A DNA stretch of 64,000 nucleotides, taken from assembly GCF_018449655.1 (NCBI RefSeq), contig NZ_JAAVUX010000019.1:41306-105305 (forward strand). The letters run 5' to 3'. The DNA comes from Pseudomonas sp. dw_358. Lineage in GTDB: Bacteria; Pseudomonadota; Gammaproteobacteria; Pseudomonadales; Pseudomonadaceae. Shown here in pieces: positions 7,204-15,255 of the stretch (its first letter is position 1; the number at the start of each line of letters is the position of its first letter). The notes below the pieces were generated by a model. That model was not told the origin of the DNA. It was given only the letters and a program-made list of their open reading frames with translations, and ran no database searches. The translations under genes and the position numbers were made by a program.

Positions 7204-7755
7204 ATGAAGGTCGAGACCTCGACTGTGACCAAGCTGTACATCACGGGTGCCGTGAATCTGGACCCTATCACGGTGTTCCTCGAAGACTTCGAGCCCAAGC
7301 GCGGCAAGATCACTGTCAGCTGCTGGGGCAAAAGCTGGACAGCCTCCTGGGGTGGGATGTGGGACGGCGTGACCGTCGGCCAGTTCTTCCGCAAGCTCAA
7401 TGCGAGCTACATCATCGGCTATTTCGATTCGCAGATGCGCTCGCGGCAATTCAGTGGCGAGGCCCTTGCCGCAAAGGCGCGGCGCCAGGTGCTGAAGGAG
7501 CGCAGGACGTTCTGCTATGGCCGGGACGAAGCGCGTGAGCTGTACGACGAGGTCGAGGACCTGCGGGATTATTCATCCATCGACCACCTCCACGGCGCGC
7601 ACAGCGAGCTGATGCACAAGCTCTTCGGTGATGAGTGGTGGCACCTGGCATCGGACAACGATGCGACGGAGCCAAACCCCGAATACGACTATCTCGAACG
7701 CATCATTGCGGCGGTACAGCAGGCTCTGGCTGAACCAGTCACAGCGGCAGCCTAA
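7204..7755 (+). CDS. phage early protein (183 aa), function unknown
   Basis: ATG 7204 has TGGAGA at 7193-7198; an upstream TTG (7192) lies in that site and is less likely. The segment KITVSCWGKSWTASWGGMWDG recalls a phage early-protein type that I know only as hypothetical. The C-terminal third is acidic and helical (YDYLERIIAAVQQALAEP). Function unknown. Confidence 0.65.
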   Translation: MKVETSTVTKLYITGAVNLDPITVFLEDFEPKRGKITVSCWGKSWTASWGGMWDGVTVGQFFRKLNASYIIGYFDSQMRSRQFSGEALAAKARRQVLKERRTFCYGRDEARELYDEVEDLRDYSSIDHLHGAHSELMHKLFGDEWWHLASDNDATEPNPEYDYLERIIAAVQQALAEPVTAAA

Positions 7756-7816
7756 CCCCACCCTCACCTATTTCACGCTGAACGCCTCGGCAGGCGGGCG
7801 GCTGTCTGGAGATCCT

Positions 7817-8077
7817 ATGGAAGACGACCTGATGGTCCCTGTGCCTATGGCTGTGATCAAGCGCATTCAGAACGAGCTCCGGCTTCCCTGCGGAATCTGG
7901 GATTCGCTGGCCAAGTGCGTCGAGCAGGCGAGTAACTCGGCGGTGCTGGCCTGTGATGTACGACTACCACCGGCGACTACGTTCCCCGCTGGCACCAAGG
8001 TCAGCACCATGCTGATGGGCGTGCAGATGCGGGCTGGGCGGCCGGATCGTGAGCGGAAATTCAAGGAGCCCGCATGA
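7817..8077 (+). CDS. small phage early protein (86 aa)
   Basis: ATG 7817 with CTGGAGA at 7806-7812. A short hairpin (CGCCT 7783-7787 with AGGCG 7792-7796) sits just before the ribosome site. The product starts MEDDLMVPVPMAVIKR. No domain recognised. It overlaps the next gene by ATGA. Confidence 0.6.
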   Translation: MEDDLMVPVPMAVIKRIQNELRLPCGIWDSLAKCVEQASNSAVLACDVRLPPATTFPAGTKVSTMLMGVQMRAGRPDRERKFKEPA

Positions 8078-8223
8078 CCCCGCGCCGAACCTGTCCCAAA
8101 CCAGTCCCCTGCCTATCGGTCGAGAACCGCTGCGATATCTGTGGAAATTATCGCGCCCAGGGCAACCACCAACGCTGCAGCAAACTGCGCCAGGCCAAGC
8201 ATGCCGGGCAGAAGGAGAAGTGA
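8074..8223 (+). CDS. 49-aa Cys-containing small phage protein
   Basis: ATGA overlap at 8074 and a TGATG overlap at 8221-8225 place this short frame exactly in the coupled series. It has a CDICGNY pair and two more Cys (C7/C13 and the later RCSK), consistent with a small zinc-binding knuckle. Function unknown. Confidence 0.55.
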   Translation: MTPRRTCPKPVPCLSVENRCDICGNYRAQGNHQRCSKLRQAKHAGQKEK

Positions 8224-8348
8224 TGGACCTCAAGACCTTGGCCGCGAAGGCCGTCGAAGAATGGAACCTGCGCTATCTGCGCGGGGAGATATCCCTGCTG
8301 CAGTGCCTGGAAGGGATTCAGCGGATTGTTGATGCGGGGGATGTGTGA
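8223..8348 (+). CDS. 41-aa small phage protein
   Basis: ATG 8223 overlaps the previous stop (TGATG), and its own stop 8346-8348 overlaps the next ATG. AGAAGGAG at 8210-8217 is the ribosome site. The product is one or two amphipathic helices (AAKAVEEWNLRYLRG, LQCLEGIQRIVD). Function unknown. Confidence 0.55.
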   Translation: MDLKTLAAKAVEEWNLRYLRGEISLLQCLEGIQRIVDAGDV

Positions 8349-8722
8349 TGAGCGTTGAGCGCTTCTGGTGCCACGAAGCCCGCAATATTCGCTGCGTGCG
8401 CGAATCCTACTACGACGCCCTCGCCCAGCAACTGGCCGCCAGTCAGGCAGAAGTCGTAAAACTTAATGAAGCGGCGGCGTTCATGGACAACGTGAATCAA
8501 GGCATAGAAGACGGTCTTCGCGCCAAACTGGCCGCCCGCGACAAGCGGCTTGAGGATGCGGTGGCGGTAATTGCAAACACCCGCCGCTCGCTGGAAAAGG
8601 CGAACGAAAGCGGCGCTGTCATCGACACTATTTGGCTCGACTCGCCTTGTTCGGAAACACTCTTCGATTACCTGGACGCCTTCCTTTCACCGGCAGAGGA
8701 CAAAGAAAATGGCAGCCGCTGA
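8348..8722 (+). CDS. phage early protein with coiled coil (124 aa)
   Basis: Start at ATG 8348 in a TGATG overlap. After a short N-terminal part the protein is a long heptad-like helix (YYDALAQQLAASQAEVVKL and ARDKRLEDAVAVIANTRR), then an acidic tail. This is typical of Ead/Ea22-like phage early proteins, a loose grouping. Function unknown. Confidence 0.6.
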   Translation: MSVERFWCHEARNIRCVRESYYDALAQQLAASQAEVVKLNEAAAFMDNVNQGIEDGLRAKLAARDKRLEDAVAVIANTRRSLEKANESGAVIDTIWLDSPCSETLFDYLDAFLSPAEDKENGSR

Positions 8723-9215
8723 TTACTATCTCTGCGACGTTTGCGGGAATAAGTGCTTTTACGACGCAAACTTGAATTGGGAATTCGACGAGCGTGACCA
8801 CAAGATTCCGGCGGATGAAAAAGTTCGCGGGGCAGATGGGAAGCTCGACTATTGCGGAGATATGGCCTGCATCTGCACTGACTGTGCAAAAACGCACCAA
8901 TGCGTGGTGGTTAAGATAGATGATGCCCACCCCGCCAGCGAGTCGAAACCTGTCGCGTGGCGAGACCCCAGCGAGCCTGGGCGTATGTGTACTGACCAAC
9001 ACAAAACTTATGCGATTGCGAAAGGCGGCGCACCTGCTTCGGCGTTGGCCACGCTGACAACCCCGCTATTCGCCCACCCAGCGCCTGCAGGGGTTGTACT
9101 GCCTGAGCGTAAATCTTCGCTCGATGTGTTCACCACCTACGGCCTCGGAGAGTGTGCGGGCTATAACGCCTGCCTCGACGAAGTGGCCAAGCTCAACGCG
9201 GTGAAGCCATGCTGA
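8709..9215 (+). CDS. Cys-rich phage early protein (168 aa)
   Basis: ATG 8709 lies inside the previous gene (14-base overlap). The N-terminal 70 residues hold CDVCGNKC, DYCGD and CICTDC, suggesting one or two zinc-ribbon sites. The middle KPVAWRDPSEPGRM and PLFAHPAP segments resemble Ea22-type phage proteins, which are mosaics of such modules. Function unknown. Confidence 0.6.
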   Translation: MAAADYYLCDVCGNKCFYDANLNWEFDERDHKIPADEKVRGADGKLDYCGDMACICTDCAKTHQCVVVKIDDAHPASESKPVAWRDPSEPGRMCTDQHKTYAIAKGGAPASALATLTTPLFAHPAPAGVVLPERKSSLDVFTTYGLGECAGYNACLDEVAKLNAVKPC

Positions 9216-9310
9216 AGCTCACCCTGCTCTACGCCATCCTCTCCATCGCCGGAACCCTCTGGGCGCTGAGCCTGATCCAAGCCGGCAAGGCCCGCGACAA
9301 CCACGCCTGA
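9209..9310 (+). CDS. 33-aa single-span membrane peptide
   Basis: ATG 9209 overlaps the end of the previous gene. The product is one hydrophobic helix (LTLLYAILSIAGTLWALSL) with a short basic tail. The position in the coupled series and the clean transmembrane pattern support it being real. Role unknown; small phage membrane peptides can act in exclusion or lysis timing. Confidence 0.45.
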   Translation: MLKLTLLYAILSIAGTLWALSLIQAGKARDNHA

Positions 9311-9366
9311 TCGAATCCCACACACATTTTGACGGCCTGCCGGGTGCAGGGCTGTGAGGTAAAGCT

Positions 9367-9717
9367 ATGTCTGAAGATCGAGAATTGATCGAACTGGCCG
9401 CCAAGGCTATTGGAGCAAAACCTTGGGCACCCTCATTCAAGGGTGACTTCGTTAAGTTCACCGCTGATGGTTTCAGTGGATGGTTCAGCCCGCTCGAATT
9501 CAAGGATCACGCCTTGATACTAGCGATGAAATTAGACATCGACATCGAGTTCAGACCTGAAACCGAAACTGTTGCGGCGAAGTGGGTTGATCGCCGGGGG
9601 AATCCCGGCAGGCTTCAGGACGTGCTTGCCATATGCTACCGAGGCGGCGACAAGCTCAAATCTACGTGCCGAGCTATCACCCGGGCCGCCGCAGAGATCG
9701 GGCGGGCCATGCCATGA
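9367..9717 (+). CDS. phage early protein (116 aa), function unknown
   Basis: ATG 9367 with GAGGTAAAG upstream. The start SEDRELIELAAKAIG and the middle FSGWFSPLEFKDHALILA are features I associate with small phage proteins of unknown role. It overlaps the next gene by ATGA. A short hairpin (CCTGC 9336-9340 with GCAGG 9346-9350) sits in the gap before it. Confidence 0.65.
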   Translation: MSEDRELIELAAKAIGAKPWAPSFKGDFVKFTADGFSGWFSPLEFKDHALILAMKLDIDIEFRPETETVAAKWVDRRGNPGRLQDVLAICYRGGDKLKSTCRAITRAAAEIGRAMP

Positions 9718-9869
9718 CCAGCCGAGCCCAATTCGAACAGGCCTACGCCGAGGACAACAACTGCACGCTGTCGTGGGTAGAAGGCCAGCGCATGGCCAGC
9801 GGCAGATATCTGGACCTGTATCTGGACCGGGCCTGGCACTGGTGGCAGCGCGGACAGGAGGCGGCATGA
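9714..9869 (+). CDS. 51-aa small phage protein
   Basis: ATGA overlaps on both sides (9714 and 9866) fix the frame. The sequence FEQAYAEDNN...YLDLYLDRAWHWWQ is a Trp-rich helical motif seen repeatedly in phage small early proteins. Function unknown. Confidence 0.6.
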   Translation: MTSRAQFEQAYAEDNNCTLSWVEGQRMASGRYLDLYLDRAWHWWQRGQEAA

Positions 9870-10063
9870 AGATCATCTATCGTATCAATCGAATGCTGCG
9901 CATCCCAGGCCTCCCGATCGCGCGCATCAGGACGGGCAACGAGACCTGCACCCTGCGCAACGATGGCTGGGTCATTGTCTCCGACGGCAGAAGTACCGAC
10001 GCTTTGCCGATCACCTTCTGCTCTCAAAGCCTAATCGACAAATTCGAAGCCGAACTGGCTTAA
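9866..10063 (+). CDS. 65-aa small phage protein
   Basis: ATGA overlap with the previous gene. Probably beta-rich (ARIRTGNETCTLRNDGWVIV). No domain recognised. Confidence 0.55.
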   Translation: MKIIYRINRMLRIPGLPIARIRTGNETCTLRNDGWVIVSDGRSTDALPITFCSQSLIDKFEAELA

Positions 10064-10111
10064 CCCCCTTCCACTTTCAGCCTGCCGGCGACCGGCGGGC
10101 GAGGATTACGC

Positions 10112-10447
10112 ATGCCTGAAATTAAGCACACGCCCGGTCCTTGGGTCGTAGAGGTAGATACGTGGGGCACAACCTCGGTGAAGTCTGCCAATGAAGAGGA
10201 CCTTCAAGAATGGCCTATCGAGTACTTTCTGGCGGAGAAGATTGGCGGCCATATCTACGGCGAGGATTTCGGGGACTTCAGTGAAGTTCAGGCCAACGCC
10301 AAGCTTATCGCCGCTGCGCCAGACCTGCTGGCTGCTTTGAAGCAAGCTCACATGGCCCTGATTGGCTACCTCCCCCAACACCGCAACGAGATTACCAGCG
10401 CTGCGATCCGATCTGCCGTTACTGCGATCGATAAAGCCACCGAATAA
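10112..10447 (+). CDS. phage protein of the HTPGPW...LIAAAPDLL type (111 aa)
   Basis: The N-terminal HTPGPWVVE and the segment QANAKLIAAAPDLLAAL are the signature of a very widespread phage early-protein family of unknown function. A GC hairpin (10081-10099) precedes the GAGGA ribosome site (10101-10105). ATG 10112. Confidence 0.75.
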   Translation: MPEIKHTPGPWVVEVDTWGTTSVKSANEEDLQEWPIEYFLAEKIGGHIYGEDFGDFSEVQANAKLIAAAPDLLAALKQAHMALIGYLPQHRNEITSAAIRSAVTAIDKATE

Positions 10448-10479
10448 CCCCATCTGCCGCCACAGGGCGGCACGCGAGC

Positions 10480-10890
10480 ATGCCAATGGCAAACGCAACA
10501 GCAGCCAAGGCTTCCCCGATCCAGCCTCGATTCATCCGCGCTTGCCATGCGCCCCAGTACCTGGGCATGGACCGGTCCGAATTCACGAAGACGGTTCGGC
10601 CGTTCGTGCGGGAATTTCCCATCGGTGAGCGCGGTATCGCGTTTGACCGACTCGAGCTGGATGAATGGGCCACGGCCTACGTGGAAGCCAAAGCGATTGA
10701 TAAAACTGGCGCTACAGGGCAACAATCGCCCCGCAGCGAGCGCCATGAGGGAGAAACACAATGGCGCGGAAAACGATCACGGGGCTCTCCCAAAGGAACG
10801 GCCTCTGGCATATCGACAAGAAGGTCAACGGAGAACGACTTTACGAAAGCACTGGAACTGGTGACCGGGCGGAAGCGGAGCGATACCTGA
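10480..10890 (+). CDS. excisionase / AlpA-like DNA-binding protein
   Basis: A 136-aa basic protein encoded directly before and overlapping the integrase gene by 130 bases. The segment YLGMDRSEFTKTVRPFVREF...FDRLELDEWA resembles the winged-helix of AlpA/excisionase-type proteins, where the C-terminal helix pairs with a site-choice motif. The position next to the integrase supports a directionality factor. The tail is rich in Arg, Ser and Lys. ATG 10480 or 10486 could be the start; neither has a good ribosome site. A 7-bp hairpin (10455-10472) lies just upstream. Confidence 0.65.
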   Translation: MPMANATAAKASPIQPRFIRACHAPQYLGMDRSEFTKTVRPFVREFPIGERGIAFDRLELDEWATAYVEAKAIDKTGATGQQSPRSERHEGETQWRGKRSRGSPKGTASGISTRRSTENDFTKALELVTGRKRSDT

Positions 10891-11939
10891 TCCACCGGCT
10901 CGAAATGCTTCGGCAACAAAAGGTGTATGGGGTCCGCCACGTGCGGACCTTTCAAGAGGCGGCTACACGATTCATCCTCGAGCACAAGGACCAGCCTTCG
11001 ATCAAGCTGACGGCGCTCTGCCTTCAGCAGCTTGACCCATACCTGGGGCACCTGCCACTGACACATATCGATGATGCGGCCCTGGCCGACTTCATCAGGG
11101 ACCGCCAGACGGCACAGAAGCTGCCCAGCGGCAAGACAAAGAAAGGCGTGAGCAACCGGACGATCAACATCGCGATTGAACGGGTAATTCGGGTTTTGTC
11201 GTTGTGTGCCAGGAAGTGGCGAGATGATGAGCGTAGGCCGTGGCTGGACAGCGTGCCGATGCTCAAGAAGCTGGAAGAGAAGAAGTCGAGCAGGAAGCCC
11301 TACCCCATGTCGTGGCAGGAGCAGACGATACTCTTCAAGGAATTGCCGGAACACCTGGTCAAGATGGCCCTGTTCAAGGTGAATACGGGCTGTCGAGAGC
11401 AGGAGGTCTGCAAGTTGAGGTGGGATTGGGAGATTACGGTGCCGGAGATCGCCGCGAGCGTGTTCCTGATCCCCGCGGACTTCGGTGGCCGGCACAAGAA
11501 CTCGGGCGTGAAGAACGGGGATGAAAGGCTGGTGGTGCTGAACAGCGTGGCCAAGCAGATCATCGACAAGCAGCGCGGCATCAGCAAGGAATGGGTCTTC
11601 CCCTACGCTGATTCACCGCTGCACAGGATGAACGACACGGCCTGGAAGAAAGCGCGGGTGAGAGCGGCGAAACTCTGGCAGGAGGAAAACCTTCGCCCAG
11701 CTCACCCAGGGTACGCATCGATCAGGGTGCATGACCTCAAGCATACCTTCGGTCGTCGCCTTCGAGCCGCAGGGGTCACGGAGGAAGATCGGAAGGCATT
11801 GCTTGGTCACAAGAACGGCAGCGTCACCAGTCATTACTCGGGCGCAGAGCTCGGGCATCTGATTGAGGCTGCAAATATGGTATCAGCAACTGACTCGCGC
11901 GGGCCGGTGCTGACTATTTTGAAGAGGAGGCAGGCATGA
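10761..11939 (+). CDS. int: tyrosine recombinase integrase
   Basis: The 392-aa integrase has an N-terminal arm-binding part, a core-binding domain (about 60-160) and a catalytic domain. Visible catalytic residues are R212 (GCREQE), H324 (VHDLKHTF), H350 (LLGHK) and nucleophile Y359 (SHYSG). The second canonical Arg is Lys (K327), as in the HDLKHTFGRRLRAAGV subgroup. ATG 10761 has GAGGGAGA upstream, inside the excisionase frame. The gene ends 80 bases from tRNA-Pro, whose 3' end is the expected attachment site. Confidence 0.95.
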   Translation: MARKTITGLSQRNGLWHIDKKVNGERLYESTGTGDRAEAERYLIHRLEMLRQQKVYGVRHVRTFQEAATRFILEHKDQPSIKLTALCLQQLDPYLGHLPLTHIDDAALADFIRDRQTAQKLPSGKTKKGVSNRTINIAIERVIRVLSLCARKWRDDERRPWLDSVPMLKKLEEKKSSRKPYPMSWQEQTILFKELPEHLVKMALFKVNTGCREQEVCKLRWDWEITVPEIAASVFLIPADFGGRHKNSGVKNGDERLVVLNSVAKQIIDKQRGISKEWVFPYADSPLHRMNDTAWKKARVRAAKLWQEENLRPAHPGYASIRVHDLKHTFGRRLRAAGVTEEDRKALLGHKNGSVTSHYSGAELGHLIEAANMVSATDSRGPVLTILKRRQA

Positions 11940-11950
11940 AAAAGCGAGAA

Positions 11951-12001
11951 GTCACGCAAATGTCACGCACATGAAAAAGGCCACCCCTCGCGGAAATGGC
12001 C
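11951..12001 (+). repeat. direct repeat and hairpin between int and att site
   Basis: GTCACGCA occurs at 11951-11958 and again at 11962-11969, a spacing expected of integrase arm-type sites. GGCCA 11979-11983 pairs with TGGCC 11997-12001, a weak hairpin that may end the early transcript; it has no T-run. Both roles are inferred. Confidence 0.35.
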
Positions 12002-12018
12002 TAAGTCATTGAAAATAA

Positions 12019-12095
12019 TGGTCGGGACGGAGTGATTCGAACACTCGACCCCTTGCACCCCATGCAAGTGCGCTACCGGGCTGCGCTACGCCCCG
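12019..12095 (-). tRNA. tRNA-Pro (anticodon GGG)
   Basis: A full 77-nt cloverleaf on the minus strand. The acceptor arm CGGGGCG pairs with CGTCCCG, the anticodon arm CTTGCA-TGGGGTG-CAAG gives GGG, the T-loop is TTCGAAT, and the encoded end is ACCA. It is intact, so the phage insertion regenerated its 3' part. The 3' half (12019 to about 12060) is the likely attachment core. Confidence 0.95.
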
Positions 12096-12215
12096 ACTAA
12101 GGCGAATCTACCACTTCACAAGCCTCCGGACTTCCAGACTTGTCGTTTCCAAGCCTCTGAAAACGTTGAAAAATATACCCTAGCTTGACGCGTTAAGGAA
12201 GTATTTTTTTCAGCT

Positions 12216-12572
12216 TTATTTCTTTAGCACGCCCAGCACATCTTCCAGCTCGGAGATCATCTGCCGAATCAGCTGTTTGTACTGGGTAGTGTCGTCTTTC
12301 GCCTCGTCACCGGACAGCCGCAAGCGTGCGCCGCCGATGGTGAAGCCCTGCTCATAGAGCAGTGCGCGGATCTGGCGGATCATCAGCACGTCCTGGCGCT
12401 GATAATACCGACGGTTACCACGGCGCTTGACCGGATTGAGCTGGGTGAACTCCTGCTCCCAGTAGCGCAGCACATGGGGCTTGACCGCGCACAGGTCGCT
12501 GACTTCACCGATGGTGAAGTAGCGTTTGCCTGGGATGGGCGGGAGTTCGTCGTTATGACTTGGTTCCAGCAT
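12216..12572 (-). CDS. MerR-family transcriptional regulator
   Basis: A 118-aa protein with a MerR winged helix at about residues 15-80 (KRYFTIGEVSDLCAV...LRYWEQEF...RRYYQRQDV). It lacks the Cys-rich metal-binding tail, so it belongs to the small MerR type always found after ihfA in gamma-proteobacteria. ATG 12570-12572 lies inside the ihfA 3' end. Target unknown. Confidence 0.88.
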   Translation of the reverse strand: MLEPSHNDELPPIPGKRYFTIGEVSDLCAVKPHVLRYWEQEFTQLNPVKRRGNRRYYQRQDVLMIRQIRALLYEQGFTIGGARLRLSGDEAKDDTTQYKQLIRQMISELEDVLGVLKK

Positions 12573-12855
12573 AGGCCTCAACTCGGGCCTTCAACTTCTG
12601 CCCTGGACGAAAGGTGACCACACGGCGAGCCGTGATCGGGATTTCTTCACCCGTTTTCGGGTTGCGGCCAGGCCGCTGGCGTTTGTCCCGAAGGTCGAAA
12701 TTGCCGAACCCGGACAATTTGACCTGCTCGTTGTCTTCAAGAGCGTGCCTGATCTCTTCGAAAAACAGTTCGACCAATTCCTTGGCCTCCCGTTTATTCA
12801 GGCCCAGCTCTTCATAAAGACGTTCCGCCATTTCAGCTTTCGTCAGAGCCCCCAT
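12553..12855 (-). CDS. ihfA: integration host factor alpha subunit
   Basis: A 100-aa HU/IHF-family protein with the DNA-bending arm motif GRNPKTGEEIPI and MGALTKAEMAERLYEELG at the start. With IhfB it bends DNA in recombination, replication and sigma-54 promoters. It follows pheT by 3 bases in the classic order pheST-ihfA. It overlaps the merR gene by 20 bases. Confidence 0.97.
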   Translation of the reverse strand: MGALTKAEMAERLYEELGLNKREAKELVELFFEEIRHALEDNEQVKLSGFGNFDLRDKRQRPGRNPKTGEEIPITARRVVTFRPGQKLKARVEAYAGTKS

Positions 12856-12858
12856 GCG

Positions 12859-15237
12859 CTACTTCCTTAACGTGGCGTTCAACCTTTGTTCGAGCGAGGT
12901 GAGGATGGCTTGTGTCGTTGAGTTCACCTCATCGTCGTTAAGAGTGCGCGATGGATGCTGCCAGGTCAAGCCGACTGCAAGGCTTTTTCTATGCGGATCA
13001 ATGCCTTTACCCTGGTAGACGTCAAATAGCCTGAGGTCGGTGAGCCATTCGCCAGCATTCTCGCGGATTACATCGAGCACGGCGGCGGATGCGACCTCGC
13101 GATCCGCGATCAGGGCGAGGTCGCGACGCACTTCGGGGAAGCGCGACAGTTCACTGAATTTTGGCAGCTTGCCACTGGCCACTTCTGCCAGGACCAGTTC
13201 GAAAACGAATACCGGGCGATCCAGACCCAGGGTTTTAACCAGCTCCGGGTGCAGGGCGCCGAGGTAGCCGACTTCGCGGCCATCGCGTTCGATTTTCGCG
13301 GTCTGGCCAGGGTGCAGCGCCGGGTGCTTGCCAGGAACGAAAGTGAACTCGCCCTGAGCGCCAGCGAAACCGAGCACCGCTTCGACGTCAGCTTTGACGT
13401 CGAAAAAGTCGACAGCGTCCTTACCCTGAGCCCAGCCTTCCGGCAGGCGGCTGCCGCAGACCACGCCGGAGAGCATGGCCTCCTGCTTCAGCCCGTCGAG
13501 CTGACCGATGAAACGCAGACCGCTTTCGAACAGGCGCACGCGGTCTTGCTGGCGGTTGAGGTTGTGCTGCAAGGCTTTGACCAGGCCTGGCCACAGCGAC
13601 GAGCGCATGGCGGCCATGTCGGCAGAGATCGGATTCGCCAGCAGCAGCGGTGCGACGCCGGGGTTGAACAGCTCGAACCATTTCGGATCGATGAAGCTGT
13701 AGGTCACGGCTTCCTGATAACCACGAGCAACCAGCAGACGGCGCAGGGCCGGAAGTTCGCTGCGAGCTTCACCGCGAGCCTGCGGAGCCAGGCGCGCTTG
13801 CGGGTAACGGACCGGAAGGCGGTTGTAGCCATACAGGCGCGCAAGCTCTTCGATCAAGTCGACTTCCAGACTGATATCGAAACGGTGGCTTGGTACTTCA
13901 ATCAACCACTGACCTGCAGCTTGCGGTTTTACGCCGAGACCGAGGCCAACCAGCAAGCCTTCGATTTCAGCCGGGTCCATCTGCAGGCCTAGCATATGGG
14001 TCACACGCTCGGCACGCAGGGTGATCGGCGCGATGTTCGGCAGATACTGCTCGCTGACGCTTTCGATGATCGGGCCGGGCTCGCCGCCAGTGATATCCAG
14101 CAGCAGGCCGGTGGCACGCTCCATGGCTTCACGGGCCAGGCGCCAGTCGACGCCGCGTTCGTAGCGATGCGAGGCATCGGTGTGCAGGCCGTAGGAACGG
14201 GCTTTGCCGGCGACTGCGATCTGATCGAAGAAGGCGCTTTCGAGGAAGACGTCACGGGTCTTGCCGGTCACGCCGCTGTGCTCGCCACCCATCACGCCGG
14301 CGATGGCCAGAGCACGGGAGTGGTCGGCGATGACCAGGGTGTCGCTGCGCAGGGTAATTTCCTGGCCATCGAGCAGGACCAGTTTCTCGCCGTCCTCGGC
14401 CATGCGCACGCGAATGCCGCCGTTGATTTGGGCGAGGTCGAAGGCGTGCAACGGTTGCCCCAGTTCGAGCATCACATAGTTGGTGATGTCGACTGCGGCA
14501 TCGATGCTGCGCACGTCGGCGCGACGCAGGCGCTCGACCATCCACAGCGGGGTCGGGCGCGAGAGGTCGACATTGCGGATCACCCGGCCCAGGTAACGCG
14601 GGCAGGCCTGCGGGGCGACGACGTCAACCGGGCGCACTTCGTCGTTGACCGGCGCAATGCTGGCCACTACCGGGCGGGTGACCGGGACGGCGTAGAGCGC
14701 GCCTACTTCACGGGCCAGACCCGCCAACGACAGGCAGTCACCGCGGTTGGGGGTGAGGTCGACCTCGATGCTGGCATCATCCAGTTGCAGGTAAATACGA
14801 ATGTCTTCGCCCACCGGCGCATCAGCCGGCAGCTCCATCAAGCCGTCGTTGCCCTCGCCCACTTGCAACTCGGACTGCGAGCACAACATGCCGTTGGACT
14901 CGACACCGCGCAGCTTGGCCTTCTTGATCTTGAAGTCGCCCGGCAGTTCGGCGCCGATCTTGGCGAACGGGATCTTCAGGCCGGGGCGCACGTTGGGCGC
15001 GCCGCACACCACCTGAAAGGTGTCCTTGCCGTCGCTGACCTGGCAAACGCGCAGTTTGTCGGCATCCGGGTGCTGTTCGGTGGACAGTACTTCGCCGACC
15101 ACGACGCCGGTGAATTCACCGGCCGCCAGGGTCACGCTGTCGACTTCCAGGCCGGCCATGGACAGCCGGGCCACCAGTTCGTCGCGGGAGACTTGCGGGC
15201 TGACCCAGCCGCGCAGCCATTGTTCACTGAATTTCAT
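12859..15237 (-). CDS. pheT: phenylalanyl-tRNA synthetase beta subunit
   Basis: The 792-aa cytoplasmic subunit partners PheS to charge tRNA-Phe. It shows an N-terminal tRNA-binding (EMAP-like) domain at about 40-150 (VVVGEVLSTEQHPDADKL), B3/B4 editing domain, B5 domain, the synthetase-like core, and a C-terminal anticodon-binding fold (FPEVRRDLALIAD). The length is normal. GGAG precedes the start. It lies 18 bases after pheS. Confidence 0.97.
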   Translation of the reverse strand: MKFSEQWLRGWVSPQVSRDELVARLSMAGLEVDSVTLAAGEFTGVVVGEVLSTEQHPDADKLRVCQVSDGKDTFQVVCGAPNVRPGLKIPFAKIGAELPGDFKIKKAKLRGVESNGMLCSQSELQVGEGNDGLMELPADAPVGEDIRIYLQLDDASIEVDLTPNRGDCLSLAGLAREVGALYAVPVTRPVVASIAPVNDEVRPVDVVAPQACPRYLGRVIRNVDLSRPTPLWMVERLRRADVRSIDAAVDITNYVMLELGQPLHAFDLAQINGGIRVRMAEDGEKLVLLDGQEITLRSDTLVIADHSRALAIAGVMGGEHSGVTGKTRDVFLESAFFDQIAVAGKARSYGLHTDASHRYERGVDWRLAREAMERATGLLLDITGGEPGPIIESVSEQYLPNIAPITLRAERVTHMLGLQMDPAEIEGLLVGLGLGVKPQAAGQWLIEVPSHRFDISLEVDLIEELARLYGYNRLPVRYPQARLAPQARGEARSELPALRRLLVARGYQEAVTYSFIDPKWFELFNPGVAPLLLANPISADMAAMRSSLWPGLVKALQHNLNRQQDRVRLFESGLRFIGQLDGLKQEAMLSGVVCGSRLPEGWAQGKDAVDFFDVKADVEAVLGFAGAQGEFTFVPGKHPALHPGQTAKIERDGREVGYLGALHPELVKTLGLDRPVFVFELVLAEVASGKLPKFSELSRFPEVRRDLALIADREVASAAVLDVIRENAGEWLTDLRLFDVYQGKGIDPHRKSLAVGLTWQHPSRTLNDDEVNSTTQAILTSLEQRLNATLRK

Positions 15238-15255
15238 GCTGTTCTCCTGGAGTAA

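Noticed and set aside
7041..7538. 165-codon plus frame overlapping the gene at 7204
   Set aside because: Cys/Arg-rich shadow of the better-supported frame 7204-7755, and its 5' part covers the 38-aa minus gene.
13996..15255. Long plus-strand frame (about 419 codons) opposite pheT
   Set aside because: An antisense shadow of high-GC pheT; pheT itself is certain and the shadow has no family features.
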